Positions 1 through 10,843 of a stretch of 64,000 bases of DNA are shown in pieces. The stretch lies in NCBI GenBank assembly GCA_019973155.2, contig BPQB01000106.1:1-64000 (forward strand). The letters run 5' to 3'. This stretch comes from Phanerochaete sordida (lineage: Eukaryota; Basidiomycota; Agaricomycetes; Polyporales; Phanerochaetaceae). The notes beneath the pieces are model-generated. The model did no database searches, was not told the DNA's origin, and saw nothing but the letters and a program-made list of their open reading frames with translations. Positions within the stretch are counted from its first letter, which is position 1. Every line of letters starts with the position of its first letter. A program made the position numbers and the translations under genes.

Positions 1-1
1 G

Positions 2-2026
2 ACGGCGTGGATCACGGCGTACGACGTCCTTCGCGCGACGGGCTCCGCTATATGCGCCACTGACATGTCGTATATCTATGCAGGTGACGTCGCCCTTCGT
101 CACCTCGTACGGAATCATCCGCAGTCGCTGGCTCCCAACTCGCACGCTATCACCAACCTCGAACGCGCTGGATATCCCTGCCTGCATCACCTCGCCCGTT
201 GGGATCCGGGAAGTGTCGGCCTACCCGAAATGCCGCGGCTTACCGTTCACACGCACCTGCCACACGCACTCTCTCGCTATGCTGCATACCGCGACTGGCC
301 TGTAGTGTGCGCCTGGCTACAACGGCTCACACTCCCCATCCTGGTTGATGGCCTCCGCGGTGCCCTCACGGCCGCGCAACTGCCGCCTGCGGACGACCCG
401 CTACCCGAATGGTCTGCTGCCTGCACGGCTGCGCATCGACGTTGGATGCTGGCGCTGCCTCGCGAGATGCGCAGGGCATGGTTGGAAACGCTCATTGATG
501 CGTTCCTCGCCGCGTCTCCCGGTGCACCTCTGCCCCCTCGTTTCGCTGGCGTCCTCGCCTCGGATGGCTCCGCCGTCTCCCGCGGCGACAATTTCCATGT
601 CACCTTCGCAGCAACGTCCACGGCAGGGACGCTTCTCGCAGAGATCGATCCTTCCTCCGCGGCGTCCAGCCTGCACGCCGAAATCTATGGTCTCGTTGTT
701 GCCACGCTTCTAGCGGAACGGCTGCCGGAGCTACAGTGTACTCTGTACACCGACCACCTGAATTCCGTGCGGTTCCTGCAAGGCACCCAGTCGACGCCGC
801 CCACCAGCCGCCTTATGCAGACTGCGCCGCAGCCGGGGCACGCGCTCTATGCCTGGCTCCTCGATATCCTGCAGCGCGCAAATCGCTCGCCTGCGATTAC
901 TTACACACGCGCGCACACGGCCTCGCGCAGCATTCCTGCGCTGGCAAATAAGGTCGTTGACCATCTTGCCTCCCACGCGCACTCCGCGCCCGTTCTCTGT
1001 ACTCTGCCTCTGCCCGATTTCACTCTTCCTGATTTTTGTTTCTATTCTCCCGCAGCTGGTTTTCTCGAGCCGTTATCAGCGGTGACGGCCCACTTGGACA
1101 GCCGGCTCATCAACGCGGCCGCTAACGCTCCCTCCTTCCGGCCGGCGAATACTCTATGTGCCTTCTTGTATTCGGATGCGTGCCCTCCTGCGCATCCATA
1201 CACACGTGCGTCATCAGCCTATTCCCCTTTGGTTCAGCTCTATGCCAGGTCCTCGCAGCTGGAGACCGCTTTGTCCCGGTTCCTGCGCCTCGGCAACGTT
1301 GCACCATGGTGCTCGTTTGGTTGCCCGGCACTCGAGACACCACATCACGTTTTCGTTGAGTGCCCGGCTTTCCAAACTTTCCGTTCATCTGCGCTCCGTG
1401 ACCTCCGCAGCCAAATCACCGCGCTGCTCGATGTTTTCCCTCGGTCTGTGCCTGTCCAGCGGTCAGATCGTCCCGCGTTCTCCACGCGGACCGACGACGC
1501 TCACGACACAGCCCCTGCGGAGCGGCTGACCCACGCAGACCGCCCGGCTTTATCCTTTCAGTGTGCGGATGACGGTCCGGCTCAAGGACCCTCTGATGCC
1601 ACTTCGAGCCGAGCGGCTGTCCCTGGCGTTGACGGTGCACCCTATACCCCGCGCACGGCCACCGGTCCTGACGCTGATGGTGCACCTCCGCCTGGCCGTA
1701 TATCCATGCATCCTGCTGCGCTGGTACTATCACCCATCCTGCTGCGTGTCACCGACGAGCTGCTTATTGATGACGGGAACACCTGGCCGCAGCTGCGCTC
1801 GCGCTATTACCTCGGGACTATGCCCTCCGTCCAGTTGCCTGACCCCGCTAGTGCTGACCAACGGAGGCTGCTTGCGCGTGTGGTACAACTATGGCATGTA
1901 GCGTGCATTCGCCTTACCGGACGGATTTGGGGTGAGTATAAGCGTCGCACCCGGCTTCCGCGGCCTACCACCGTCGCCCCGGCTCCTGTACTGCTGCCTA
2001 TGCATCTTCGACACCTCCTTTGCTAA
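2..2026 (+). CDS. C-terminal part of a non-LTR (LINE) retrotransposon polyprotein: RNase H and zinc knuckle
   Basis: The frame is open from base 2, so the protein continues beyond the left edge and the ATG at 65 is internal. The visible part carries an RNase HI-like domain at about residues 160-310 counted from that ATG. Its acidic residues can be placed: Asp in VLASDGS, Glu in LHAEIYG, Asp in LYTDHLNS, and the late Asp in NKVVDHL, preceded by a His. RNase H cleaves the RNA strand of the RNA-DNA hybrid during target-primed reverse transcription. Further on, CSFGCPALETPHHVFVEC is a CCHC-like knuckle of the kind found after RNase H in fungal and plant LINEs. The reverse transcriptase itself is not in the window. 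The last 200 residues are Pro/Ala/Thr-rich with no recognised domain. No in-frame stop is seen, so this copy may be recent. The LINE class is an inference from domain order. Confidence 0.8.
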   Translation, partial: TAWITAYDVLRATGSAICATDMSYIYAGDVALRHLVRNHPQSLAPNSHAITNLERAGYPCLHHLARWDPGSVGLPEMPRLTVHTHLPHALSRYAAYRDWPVVCAWLQRLTLPILVDGLRGALTAAQLPPADDPLPEWSAACTAAHRRWMLALPREMRRAWLETLIDAFLAASPGAPLPPRFAGVLASDGSAVSRGDNFHVTFAATSTAGTLLAEIDPSSAASSLHAEIYGLVVATLLAERLPELQCTLYTDHLNSVRFLQGTQSTPPTSRLMQTAPQPGHALYAWLLDILQRANRSPAITYTRAHTASRSIPALANKVVDHLASHAHSAPVLCTLPLPDFTLPDFCFYSPAAGFLEPLSAVTAHLDSRLINAAANAPSFRPANTLCAFLYSDACPPAHPYTRASSAYSPLVQLYARSSQLETALSRFLRLGNVAPWCSFGCPALETPHHVFVECPAFQTFRSSALRDLRSQITALLDVFPRSVPVQRSDRPAFSTRTDDAHDTAPAERLTHADRPALSFQCADDGPAQGPSDATSSRAAVPGVDGAPYTPRTATGPDADGAPPPGRISMHPAALVLSPILLRVTDELLIDDGNTWPQLRSRYYLGTMPSVQLPDPASADQRRLLARVVQLWHVACIRLTGRIWGEYKRRTRLPRPTTVAPAPVLLPMHLRHLLC

Positions 2027-3436
2027 ATCCTGGTTACATCCTGTGTCTCTCTATTTACATACATCGTAGAGTCTTTACGAGCTGACGAGGTCGGCGCTCG
2101 CGCTTACCTGAGTTACTTATGTAACGTAGTCAGTTCAATTCATCTCGTTCTCGTTCTGCGCCCTGGCGGAGACTTAGCGCCAGAGGGCGGCCGCGAGCCT
2201 TACGGCGGTCAGAAGGCGGAGAGAGCTAATCGGGATAGACTGCAGTCTCACGAGCACGTCTCGAGCCTCGATCGCTCACAGACAGCATCACCTGAGATAT
2301 CATTTTCATATACATGCAGAGCATGCCAGTACTATCGAGATTCGACGGCTACAAGAGCTACACTGCTAGCCGTAGCAATGAGGAGTAGTGGGGGATAGAC
2401 GCATTCATGCGGTGGCAATGGGTGCGAGGACAACGACGACGAAGACTTGAAGTCTGCTGGTGGCTGGAGCACAGGCGCCTAATTTGTCCTGCACATTGCA
2501 GGGCAAAATTGTCGCATGTGATTTCGCCGGCCAATGCGATGACGTCAACATTGCCATATCACGTGCAACAACTTTCCCCGGTAAATGCTGGAGAAGTTGC
2601 GCGTCCCGACTCCTGCTGGCGGTGGCAAAGACGCGAAGGCGCGGCCAGCACACCTCCGTATCATAGGCGTACGTCACACTATGCTGGAGTGTCTTGAGTT
2701 GGACCGTAAAACAGCTCAAGCTCCTACTAGAAACCGTGAGAGTACTCGAGGACGCGAAAGGTTGAACGTTGAACAGGTACCAGATGTCGTCGACGCAGAG
2801 GACGACGCCGACACCATGATTGCAGAGCGATGCGCGAGTCTGAGTACATCTATTCTGGGAGACACGAGAATGATCGAGCAATACCAGTAGTAGGTAGCAA
2901 AAGCCGGGGAGGACGGGGAGTCGGACATGGGGGAGCGAAAGCAAGCGTCGAGGAAACGGAGACGCGAGGAAGGGAGCTGCTTACGTGAGCAATACGCGCC
3001 GTAATCCGCATCCTCCTCCTAGTGCTACTGCCAGTTCTAAGCAGCGTCGCGAGTCCCTGCACTTCTATAGCAGCGTGCCCATGTTTTGTCATCGTCATCG
3101 ACCGCGCTCGTGCTCATCAAGTGAGGGTATGCGTTTCTTGTAGTACGTTGCGCGAGAACCGCAGTTAAATCGCCGCCGTGCAAAGAAGTCAGGCCACGGT
3201 TTTGTACTGAATCTTGCAAAGTGGGAGCTCGAGTACGGAACATCGCCCGTTCTTGTTCAAGGATGTAAAGAGTGCTTCGCAGATGATGGTTACGAAGTGA
3301 GTCGCGCGCGACGCGTCTGGCGCCGTGCGGGGTGCCGAGCTCGGCGCTCCCACGTCCGCGTGCACCGCGTGAGACAGCGCAGCCATGCACCCTCGACTTG
3401 CTCTCGACGCTCTCAGCCCCGTCGGCCCCTCGCAAG
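2027..3436. other. Intergenic, no supported gene; one GC-rich hairpin
   Basis: Open frames on both strands here show no family pattern and no splice-consistent continuation. The first few hundred bases are probably the 3' untranslated part of the LINE. An imperfect inverted repeat (CGCCCTGGCG at 2159-2168 against CGCCAGAGGGCG at 2178-2189) lies in this stretch. The end of the element cannot be fixed, because neither a poly(A) tail nor a target-site duplication is visible without the left end. Confidence 0.5.
2159..2189. repeat. Hairpin-forming inverted repeat downstream of the LINE ORF
   Basis: The two arms pair over about 10 bp with a two-base bulge and a nine-base loop. It lies 133 bp after the LINE stop codon. 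It could be a structured 3' UTR element of the retrotransposon, but this is inference only. Confidence 0.4.
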
Positions 3437-5715
3437 ATGCTCGTCCTGAGCTCGCTCGTGCTGCTCCTGGGCGCAGTCGCGCCTGCCCTCGCGCTCTCGC
3501 CCGACGACACGCGCCTCGTCAGCCTGCTCGGCGCGCAGGGCATCAACCTCCTCAAGCTGCGTGCGCATGCCTCTGCGCACACGCGTCGCGACCAAGTGCC
3601 CCTCGCTGCGCCGTCGTCCGCGCACGCCGAGTTCAAGCCACACTGGTTCAAGCAGCCCGTCGACCACTTCAAGAACGACTCTGGGACGTGGCAGCAACGG
3701 TACTGGATCAACACGCGTCATTACAAGCACGGTTCGCATGCGCCGGTCATTGTCATCGACGGCGGCGAGACGAGCGGCGAGAACCGCCTACCGTTCCTCG
3801 ATACTGGCATCGCGGACATTCTGCCGAAAGCGACGGGCGGCATTGGTGTTATTTTGGAGCACAGGTGCGTGTAACTCGCGGTCAGACAGTCCAGCGGGGG
3901 GTTGACGAAGGGGTCCACACAGGTACTATGGTATGCACATATTCTCGTATAAGCCCACGCGCTTTGTGCTGACCAACGATAGGCGAATCCCTTCCCGTGT
4001 CGAACTTCACCACAGACTCTCTTCGGTGTGTTAAGCAGTTCCCAAACATGAGTTCCATGCTCACCTACAAACGTAGCTTCCTCAACAACGATCAATCTGC
4101 AGCAGACTCCGCGAGGTTCATGGCACATGTCAAGTTCCCAGGTGTTGACGAGGACATCACCGCCCCGAAACACCCTTGGATCTATTACGGAGTGCGCATA
4201 TATGCGGTCTGAGCTATTCGCATGCGTTTTCAACTCGCTTTGCGTTCCAGGGCTCCTATGCCGGTGCTCGCGCCGCCCACATGAAGATTCTCTATCCCGA
4301 GCTCGTCTACGGTGCCATTGCTTCAAGCGGTACGGACCTCTTTCCACCCGCCTTCCTGGCCCCATGCTGACCTGAATCAGCCGTGACGCACGCCAGCCTT
4401 GAGAACTGGGAGTACATGGAGATTATCCGTGACGCTGCCGACTGGCAGTGCTCGGAGCACCTCGAGAACGCGATCAAAGCCGTCGACGCGATCCTCACGC
4501 GCGGCGACGACCCGGCCAGCCGGACGCTGAAGGACTGGCTGAAGGGCCTCTTTGGACTCAAAGACCTTGAGCACGACGAGGACTTTGCGTCTGTCATCGA
4601 GGTACGTTTTGAGATGACTATCCAGATTGAGCATGCTGACATTGTATGTCGGAGTAGTCACCGCTGTCGTCCTGGCAAGCTAAGAACTGGGATCCTGCTA
4701 TTGGCAGCACCAGGTTCGACGAATTCTGCGAGTTCCTCAACAAGCCTGTTCTTGGTAGTGAAGTGAACAGCTTCCTTGCCTCCAACGAGAGCGCAGAGTA
4801 TGACCCGACGACGGAGACCGTCACCTTCGGAAACGGGATGCAGGTCGACTTCTCACTGCTCAACTACGCGAAGTGGATCAAGGAGGTGAGTATGCCTTCA
4901 ATCATCCTTGAGAGACGAGCCTGACGACCATGTGCAGAACTATGTCTCGCTGTGCCCCGTCGACGCCGGTGCGACGATCGAACAGGTACGGACGCTCGCT
5001 TAAACTATACTTGATCTTCCCTGAGCGCATATCTAGTGCTTTGGCACGTACGACGACTCCGCATACTCCGGCACCTCGCTCGAGGACACCTGGCGCCTCT
5101 GGCTGTTCCAAGTCTGCACTGAGTGGGGCTACTTCTTCGTACGTCACTTCGCCACCGAGCCGCAGCTCGTACTGATGACTTCGCTCGCAGTCTGCCCCGC
5201 CAGAGGGCTATCCGCGCATCGTGTCGAGCCTGCTGACGCTGCCGTACGAGAGCAAGATCTGCAAGCAGGCGTACAAGCCCGGCGCGCACTTCGTCGTGCC
5301 CCCGCTCCCGAACGTCACCGCCGTGAACGCGCTCGGCGACTTCGCCATCGCGGCGGACCGGCTCGCGTTCATTGACGGCGATGGTAAGTTTCTCTACTCT
5401 GGTGCAGGACGAGGTGCTGATTCGCACCAACAGTCGACCCCTGGAAGCCCTGCACGCCGCACAGCATGTACGCCGCGCCGCGCGAGGACACCGTTCTGCG
5501 CCCGTTCAAGCTCATTCCCGGTGCGCAATGCTCTTTGCCTCTCTGTTGACGCGGCTGCTGACTGCTTCTGCGCAGATGGCGTGCACCACTACGACGAGAA
5601 CGGGCTGCGCAACCCGAAGGACGAGCCTCCGCACATCCAGCGGATCCACCGCGAGATTGTGGGCTTTGTGGAGGCGTGGCTCAAGGACTGGACGCCGCCC
5701 AAGAAGGTCGACTAG
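3437..5715 (+). CDS. Secreted serine carboxypeptidase/prolyl peptidase, MEROPS family S28
   Basis: Twelve exons encode 563 residues: 3437-3864, 3923-3930, 3983-4025, 4077-4191, 4251-4329, 4381-4601, 4658-4885, 4938-4985, 5037-5138, 5191-5383, 5434-5520 and 5576-5715. Residues 1-20 form a signal peptide (MLVLSSLVLLLGAVAPALAL), which selects this ATG over an upstream in-frame one. Family landmarks run in order: WFKQPVDHF, GGETSGEN, GVILEHRYYGES, and the nucleophile elbow YYGGSYAGARAA with Ser about 200. Late in the protein come the Asp in VDPW (about 490) and the His in GVHHYDENG (about 521). S28 enzymes cleave next to proline in secreted or vacuolar protein turnover. Exon 2 is a microexon of only eight bases (GTACTATG). 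It is required to restore RYYGES, because skipping it breaks the frame. The length is usual for fungal S28. Confidence 0.93.
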
Positions 5716-6058
5716 GCGATTTGAGGGCTTGTAGTGTTCACATACCCTGGCATTGGCGGGATTTAGCAGGCAGGAATGTTGTACGATTTACCTCAAACAT
5801 ACAGTATCACGATATGCGTAGCAGAAGGGGGCTGTCAATCTCAATCACTCGGCCTCAGCCAGCTTCCTTGAACTTTCTCTCGCAATCGCGTCGTTCGGTA
5901 GACATCTCGTGATCTTGTACTTTTGTTCGTCTCTATCCTATCCAACTACTGGATACATGCTACCAATCAGCTATTGAACATCGTATACCAAAGTCCATGA
6001 CGTGAGAAGGTCGAAAAGGTTGTTTTCGTATCGTGATTGTACCCAGCTGAGGCCCGGC

Positions 6059-7270
6059 CTAGCTCGCGAACGTGAACTGCTCGTACAACCCCACTCCACT
6101 CAGCGACTGCCCAGCCAGCGTGCCCGTGAACTCGCCGATCCACCTTGTCGACTCGCCGACGGTCTGCAGGATAATCTCGCCGGAGGGCACCTCCATCTCG
6201 AGCGTGCCCTGCCCGGGGACGTCGAAGCTGAGCGTGAATCCGTCGGGCGTGCCCGTCTGCGTCGTCGGCGGGTACGTCGCATCGCCGCCGACGGGGCGCA
6301 CCTGCAGCCCGGAGCACGCCGCCGCGACAACCTGCCCGTTCTGCGAGACGAACGCGCTGACGCCCTCCGCGCCCGTCGTCTCGACGAAGTCGAACCACAC
6401 GACGGAGTACGCGCCCAGCCGCGCGTGCCCCCAGTACCACGAGTTGAGCAGCGTGTCCCACGGCGCGTTGCCCCAGTTCTGTGCGCGCGTGAGCCGGCGC
6501 GCGAGTGCAGCGGAGAGCGCGCACGTACCTTGTCGTGGTAGCCGATGCCCGTAAAGACCACAGGGTTGCCGAGGACTAACAGGTTGACTGTAGCGTCGGC
6601 GTCGGGGATGGCGTTCGCCCAGCCGAGACCCGGAGACAGCTCGAATGACGAGGAGCTGCTCAACGGACCGCAGGGGAAGTGCGCAGGGGCGACCTGCGGA
6701 GAAGGGGTCAGAAAACATGACGAAGCGCACATGGATATCACTGACCGATGACAATGACACCGTTCCGGACAGGCTGCCGTCCTGCGCATTGAACGTGATG
6801 GTGTACTCTGACATGTCCGACGAGCCTATCCACCCGGCCTCGCCTGTGTCAAAGGCCCCGGAGCTCCCATCGCCGGACGTCGTCACCGTGAGAGTGTCCG
6901 CGGGGAACGCGAGCACGTCGACGTCCGTCGGCTGCGTGACGAAGATCTCGACGTAGTCCGCGGTCCCAAAGTCGATCGAGCCAGGGAAGAGCGCGCCGGG
7001 GAGGGCGGTGTAGAAGACGATGGTGACGGAGAAGGCGAGGTCCGGCGAAAACGCGTGGAAGTACCAGAGGTCGAACGTCGTGCTGTTCAGGTTCGCGACC
7101 TTGGGCCCGTCGAAGGCACCGCCCGCCGCGAACTGGACGGTGCTCGCGGACGACGACGTCTGCCCAGGGATGACGAACGTCGCGTCGCGCTTGAGCGGTC
7201 GAACGGCGGCAGCAAGGCTGCACACCGTAAGAGAGGCGACGAACGCGAGCACCTGGAGTAGCGAGTACAT
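6059..7270 (-). CDS. Secreted CrtC/Diels-Alderase-fold (hydroxyneurosporene synthase-like) protein
   Basis: Three exons (7270-6746, 6693-6529, 6478-6059; introns of 52 and 50 nt) encode 369 residues. The N-terminus is a signal peptide (about residues 1-23) followed by a possible Kex2-type Lys-Arg site (PLKRD). The body is rich in short beta strands. It contains FDLWYFHAFSP near residue 65 and GIGYHDKNWGNAPW across the exon 2/3 junction. The GYHDxNWG block is the hallmark of the double-lipocalin proteins annotated as hydroxyneurosporene synthase (CrtC). Some fungal members of this fold are intramolecular Diels-Alderases in secondary metabolism, while most secreted basidiomycete members have no known activity. 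There is no polyketide or terpene synthase next door, so a pericyclase role is only a possibility. The fold assignment is by motif, and the function is unknown. Confidence 0.75.
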   Translation of the reverse strand: MYSLLQVLAFVASLTVCSLAAAVRPLKRDATFVIPGQTSSSASTVQFAAGGAFDGPKVANLNSTTFDLWYFHAFSPDLAFSVTIVFYTALPGALFPGSIDFGTADYVEIFVTQPTDVDVLAFPADTLTVTTSGDGSSGAFDTGEAGWIGSSDMSEYTITFNAQDGSLSGTVSLSSVSDIHVRFVMFSDPFSAGRPCALPLRSVEQLLVIRAVSGSRLGERHPRRRRYSQPVSPRQPCGLYGHRLPRQGTCALSAALARRLTRAQNWGNAPWDTLLNSWYWGHARLGAYSVVWFDFVETTGAEGVSAFVSQNGQVVAAACSGLQVRPVGGDATYPPTTQTGTPDGFTLSFDVPGQGTLEMEVPSGEIILQTVGESTRWIGEFTGTLAGQSLSGVGLYEQFTFAS

Positions 7271-7826
7271 ATCTAGCAGGGTAGGCCTGGAGCTGCCCTG
7301 CTCTTCGGGTGAGCGTGTGTTGACGGTTATATACGCCCGAGAAATAGACTTACGGGATTTCCATCTCGAACAGCCGGGTGCGATGCTCAGAAGGCAGCTG
7401 GACCCTGACGGCAGTGCATGCTTCCGCAGGCGCCCCCCGCCAGCTTCAATCACCTGGTGGCAACTGGAGGAGGGAGATCAGTCAAGACAGCCTGAACAAG
7501 ACCAATATCGTGCCTGGGAATCGCGGAGAAGTGATGGCTGTCGGGTGCTTTTCTCCGGTTTAATGCCGCATTAGGCCAATTCCGCCTTCTGCGTCTCGCC
7601 ATTATGCATATGCGCCGTGCCCGGAGCGTCGTTCAGTCAGCCTGAAGACAGTTTATGGTGGTGGAAGATCGCAAGCTTGTGCGCGTGTGATCGAGGCTCG
7701 GGCGCGTGCCTGAGTTCCCCGCGGCGCGCGTTGCCACGTTTCTAAAACTGAAGTCAACTTCGTCTCTCACACGACGACTTGCTCCGTCCCACGACCATCC
7801 GAGGACCAGTTCGAGAGCCTAGAAAC

Positions 7827-8801
<975 letters not shown>

Positions 8802-9584
8802 GCTGTCCTTGTCCCCGAAATGAACGGCTTCCGGATGCTTTTGGTTGCTGGCGAGACGTCATCTCGCGTATTTACCGCTGCTTGATTTTCTTGGTTCACC
8901 CAGACTCTCACGTGTTTGGAAACAGCGCGTGCCGGCTGAGCGTATTTCAATACACGAGCCCTTTTGCGCGACTGCTTTAGTGGATAGTTTGAACGTCGCC
9001 TGGGACGGGGTGTCCTTCTTTGCCGCCGGCGGAAGCAGATGTACAGTATTAGGTAAGCGCCAGGGTCTTTGAACGTTAACCGTCGTTGGCAGCCATCCCT
9101 GCCGGCAACCGCCACCTGCCGCACCTGCAACTGCTCCCGCGAGCCTGACCGAGACCATCTAACGCTAAAGGTGAGTTCTAATATTAAGGATGCGTACCTC
9201 GCAGTCGAAGCTATACCCAGTGCTGATCCTGAGTCAGGAGGACAAAATCGCGAACGGTCTGCTTTTGCAGAAATGGACAGGCAGGACCCCTTTACACCAG
9301 CAATGCTGCAAGCTGCGCTTAATCAATTTACTGACCAAGTCGACACTGGACAAGGGAGGTGAATTAGAGTTTGAGGTGTTGTACTCCAGAGTCTCGTGAC
9401 TGACTATCTTGCGCAGGCCATTGGAAGAGCTTTTGCGAAGGTGTGGGCACGCCGTTCCCCTCTTCCCACATAAAATTGCTCAACAAACCCTAGTCATGAT
9501 CAATTGAAAGGGCAAGAGTCGCAGCGATTGCGCACGTGGTTCTCGCAGAACGGCGTGTGGCCTTCCCGCGATCTCGACGACCCA
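8802..9584. other. Intergenic, nothing recognised
   Basis: Open frames on both strands are short and show no family pattern, splice-consistent structure or repeat shared with the rest of the window. It is the spacer between the EBP-like gene and the inverted-repeat element. Confidence 0.5.
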
Positions 9585-10825
9585 TCAGGAAAACCTGGGC
9601 TGGGTTATACTTGATTACAGACATTATGGCCATTATAATCATGCACGCTCCTGCCTATAAGGCCCTATATCTGCGAACAATCGTGACCGCAGTGGTTATA
9701 TTGGGACCTGGGACGATTATGCATGATTATAAAGGCCTCCGAGGTGATTATGGACGATTATATGAGCTCTGTATGTGATAATGCGCAGATATGGGTGCTC
9801 ACACTTGTCTCGACGCTGATTATGAGTGATCAAAGCACGCACGAGATGTTATAATCACGCATAGATGCTCATAAAACCTCATGACATCGATATAACCACC
9901 CATATCGTGGGTCTGGCCCCATATCAAGGGGCTTTCTCCTATTGAACCCTGGACAGCATTATCTTGTACATCCATGGCATCTATACATTTGGTGTACCGC
10001 TCAGCTCTACCCTAACATACCTTCACATGCCAAGCCCACTTTGCGCCCGCCTCGCTAGCTAGTATTAGCCGCCACTTATTGCAAGGTGCGGGACACGCTC
10101 GTCACCTCAAACTCACTCGAGTCACTGCTCCTGTCGAGAAATTTCGCTAATGTGCTAGGCTCCTCCGAAGTGGCGTAGAGCATCGGCAAACGTGATACTG
10201 TAATGAGTGCGGCGTGCGCCAGTGCACCGATCGCCATCTACAGCGCAAAAGTGGAGCCTAGAAAGGTGGTGCAGTCCATGTGGAGAAAGTGTCGGCGGCT
10301 CGCGCGGAGCCAGCATAGTTTGTTCTATAAAGTGCCCAGAAGACATGCTGTCGAATGGGAGCAACACGCCGTTGACGGTGCCTAGTGCGCGGGCAGCCTT
10401 GAAAGATGTGGGGATATGTATCTGCTGACTCCTTGGGAAGTATCGGACAGATGGCGAAGTGGTAAGAACGTACCGTTGGCAATGCCGGAGGCTCCTGGTT
10501 CGGATCCCGGTTGCAGCAACGTTGCAGGCATGACGGCAGCGATGCTCGGTGATAGCATGAAAAGCGTCAACGGATGATAGCATCGGGGTGTCCGAACACC
10601 CTTTTTGTACCTCTTTTGCCCGGGCACGGTTATGATCGCGCATAATCACGCCGACGTGATTATAATCGCCCTGGGTATGCTTATAAGTGCCCGGGTCATG
10701 ATTATGCATGCTCGGGGAAAGACTGTCAAAGTTATGGTCGGTTATAATCCCCCCCTAGTGCTTATGAACCTTATGGGCATTATAACCGCTTATAGGTAGT
10801 GATAATCTAGCCCAGGTTTTCCTGA
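9585..10825. mobile_element. Non-autonomous DNA transposon with terminal inverted repeats (about 1.24 kb)
   Basis: The left end TCAGGAAAACCTGGGCT (9585-9601) is repeated exactly and inverted at the right end (10809-10825). Similarity continues a few bases inward (GGGTTAT against AGATTAT). Inside both ends are AT-rich subterminal arrays of GATTATG/ATTATAATC-like motifs in both orientations (about 9610-9910 and 10625-10805), quite unlike the GC-rich surroundings. Such arrays usually bind transposase. No transposase frame is present. A clear target-site duplication is not seen in the flanks (left ...gaccca, right cgcctg...), so the superfamily stays open; a CAGG terminus is compatible with hAT-like or KDZ-type elements. 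The right end lies 18 bp before the ATG of the ankyrin-MYND gene. Confidence 0.75.
10445..10606 (+). other. tRNA-like Pol III promoter pair (SINE head or tRNA relic) inside the TIR element
   Basis: TGGCGAAGTGG at 10452-10462 fits the A box (TRGYNNARNNG). GGTTCGGATCC at 10497-10507 fits the B box. The 45 bp spacing is that of a tRNA. The T arm nearly closes (4 of 5 pairs), but the acceptor stem does not, so this is not a functional tRNA. A T5 run at 10602-10606 could terminate Pol III. The combination suggests a tRNA-derived SINE or relic carried by the transposon. Confidence 0.35.
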
Positions 10826-10843
10826 CGCCTGGGCATCGCTATC

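Noticed and set aside
2405..2944. 179-residue minus-strand frame downstream of the LINE
   Set aside because: No family pattern; overlapping frames on the other strand are equally open.
10155..10709. 184-residue minus-strand frame inside the TIR element
   Set aside because: It has no transposase motif, runs through the tRNA-like boxes and the subterminal repeats, and looks like a chance frame.
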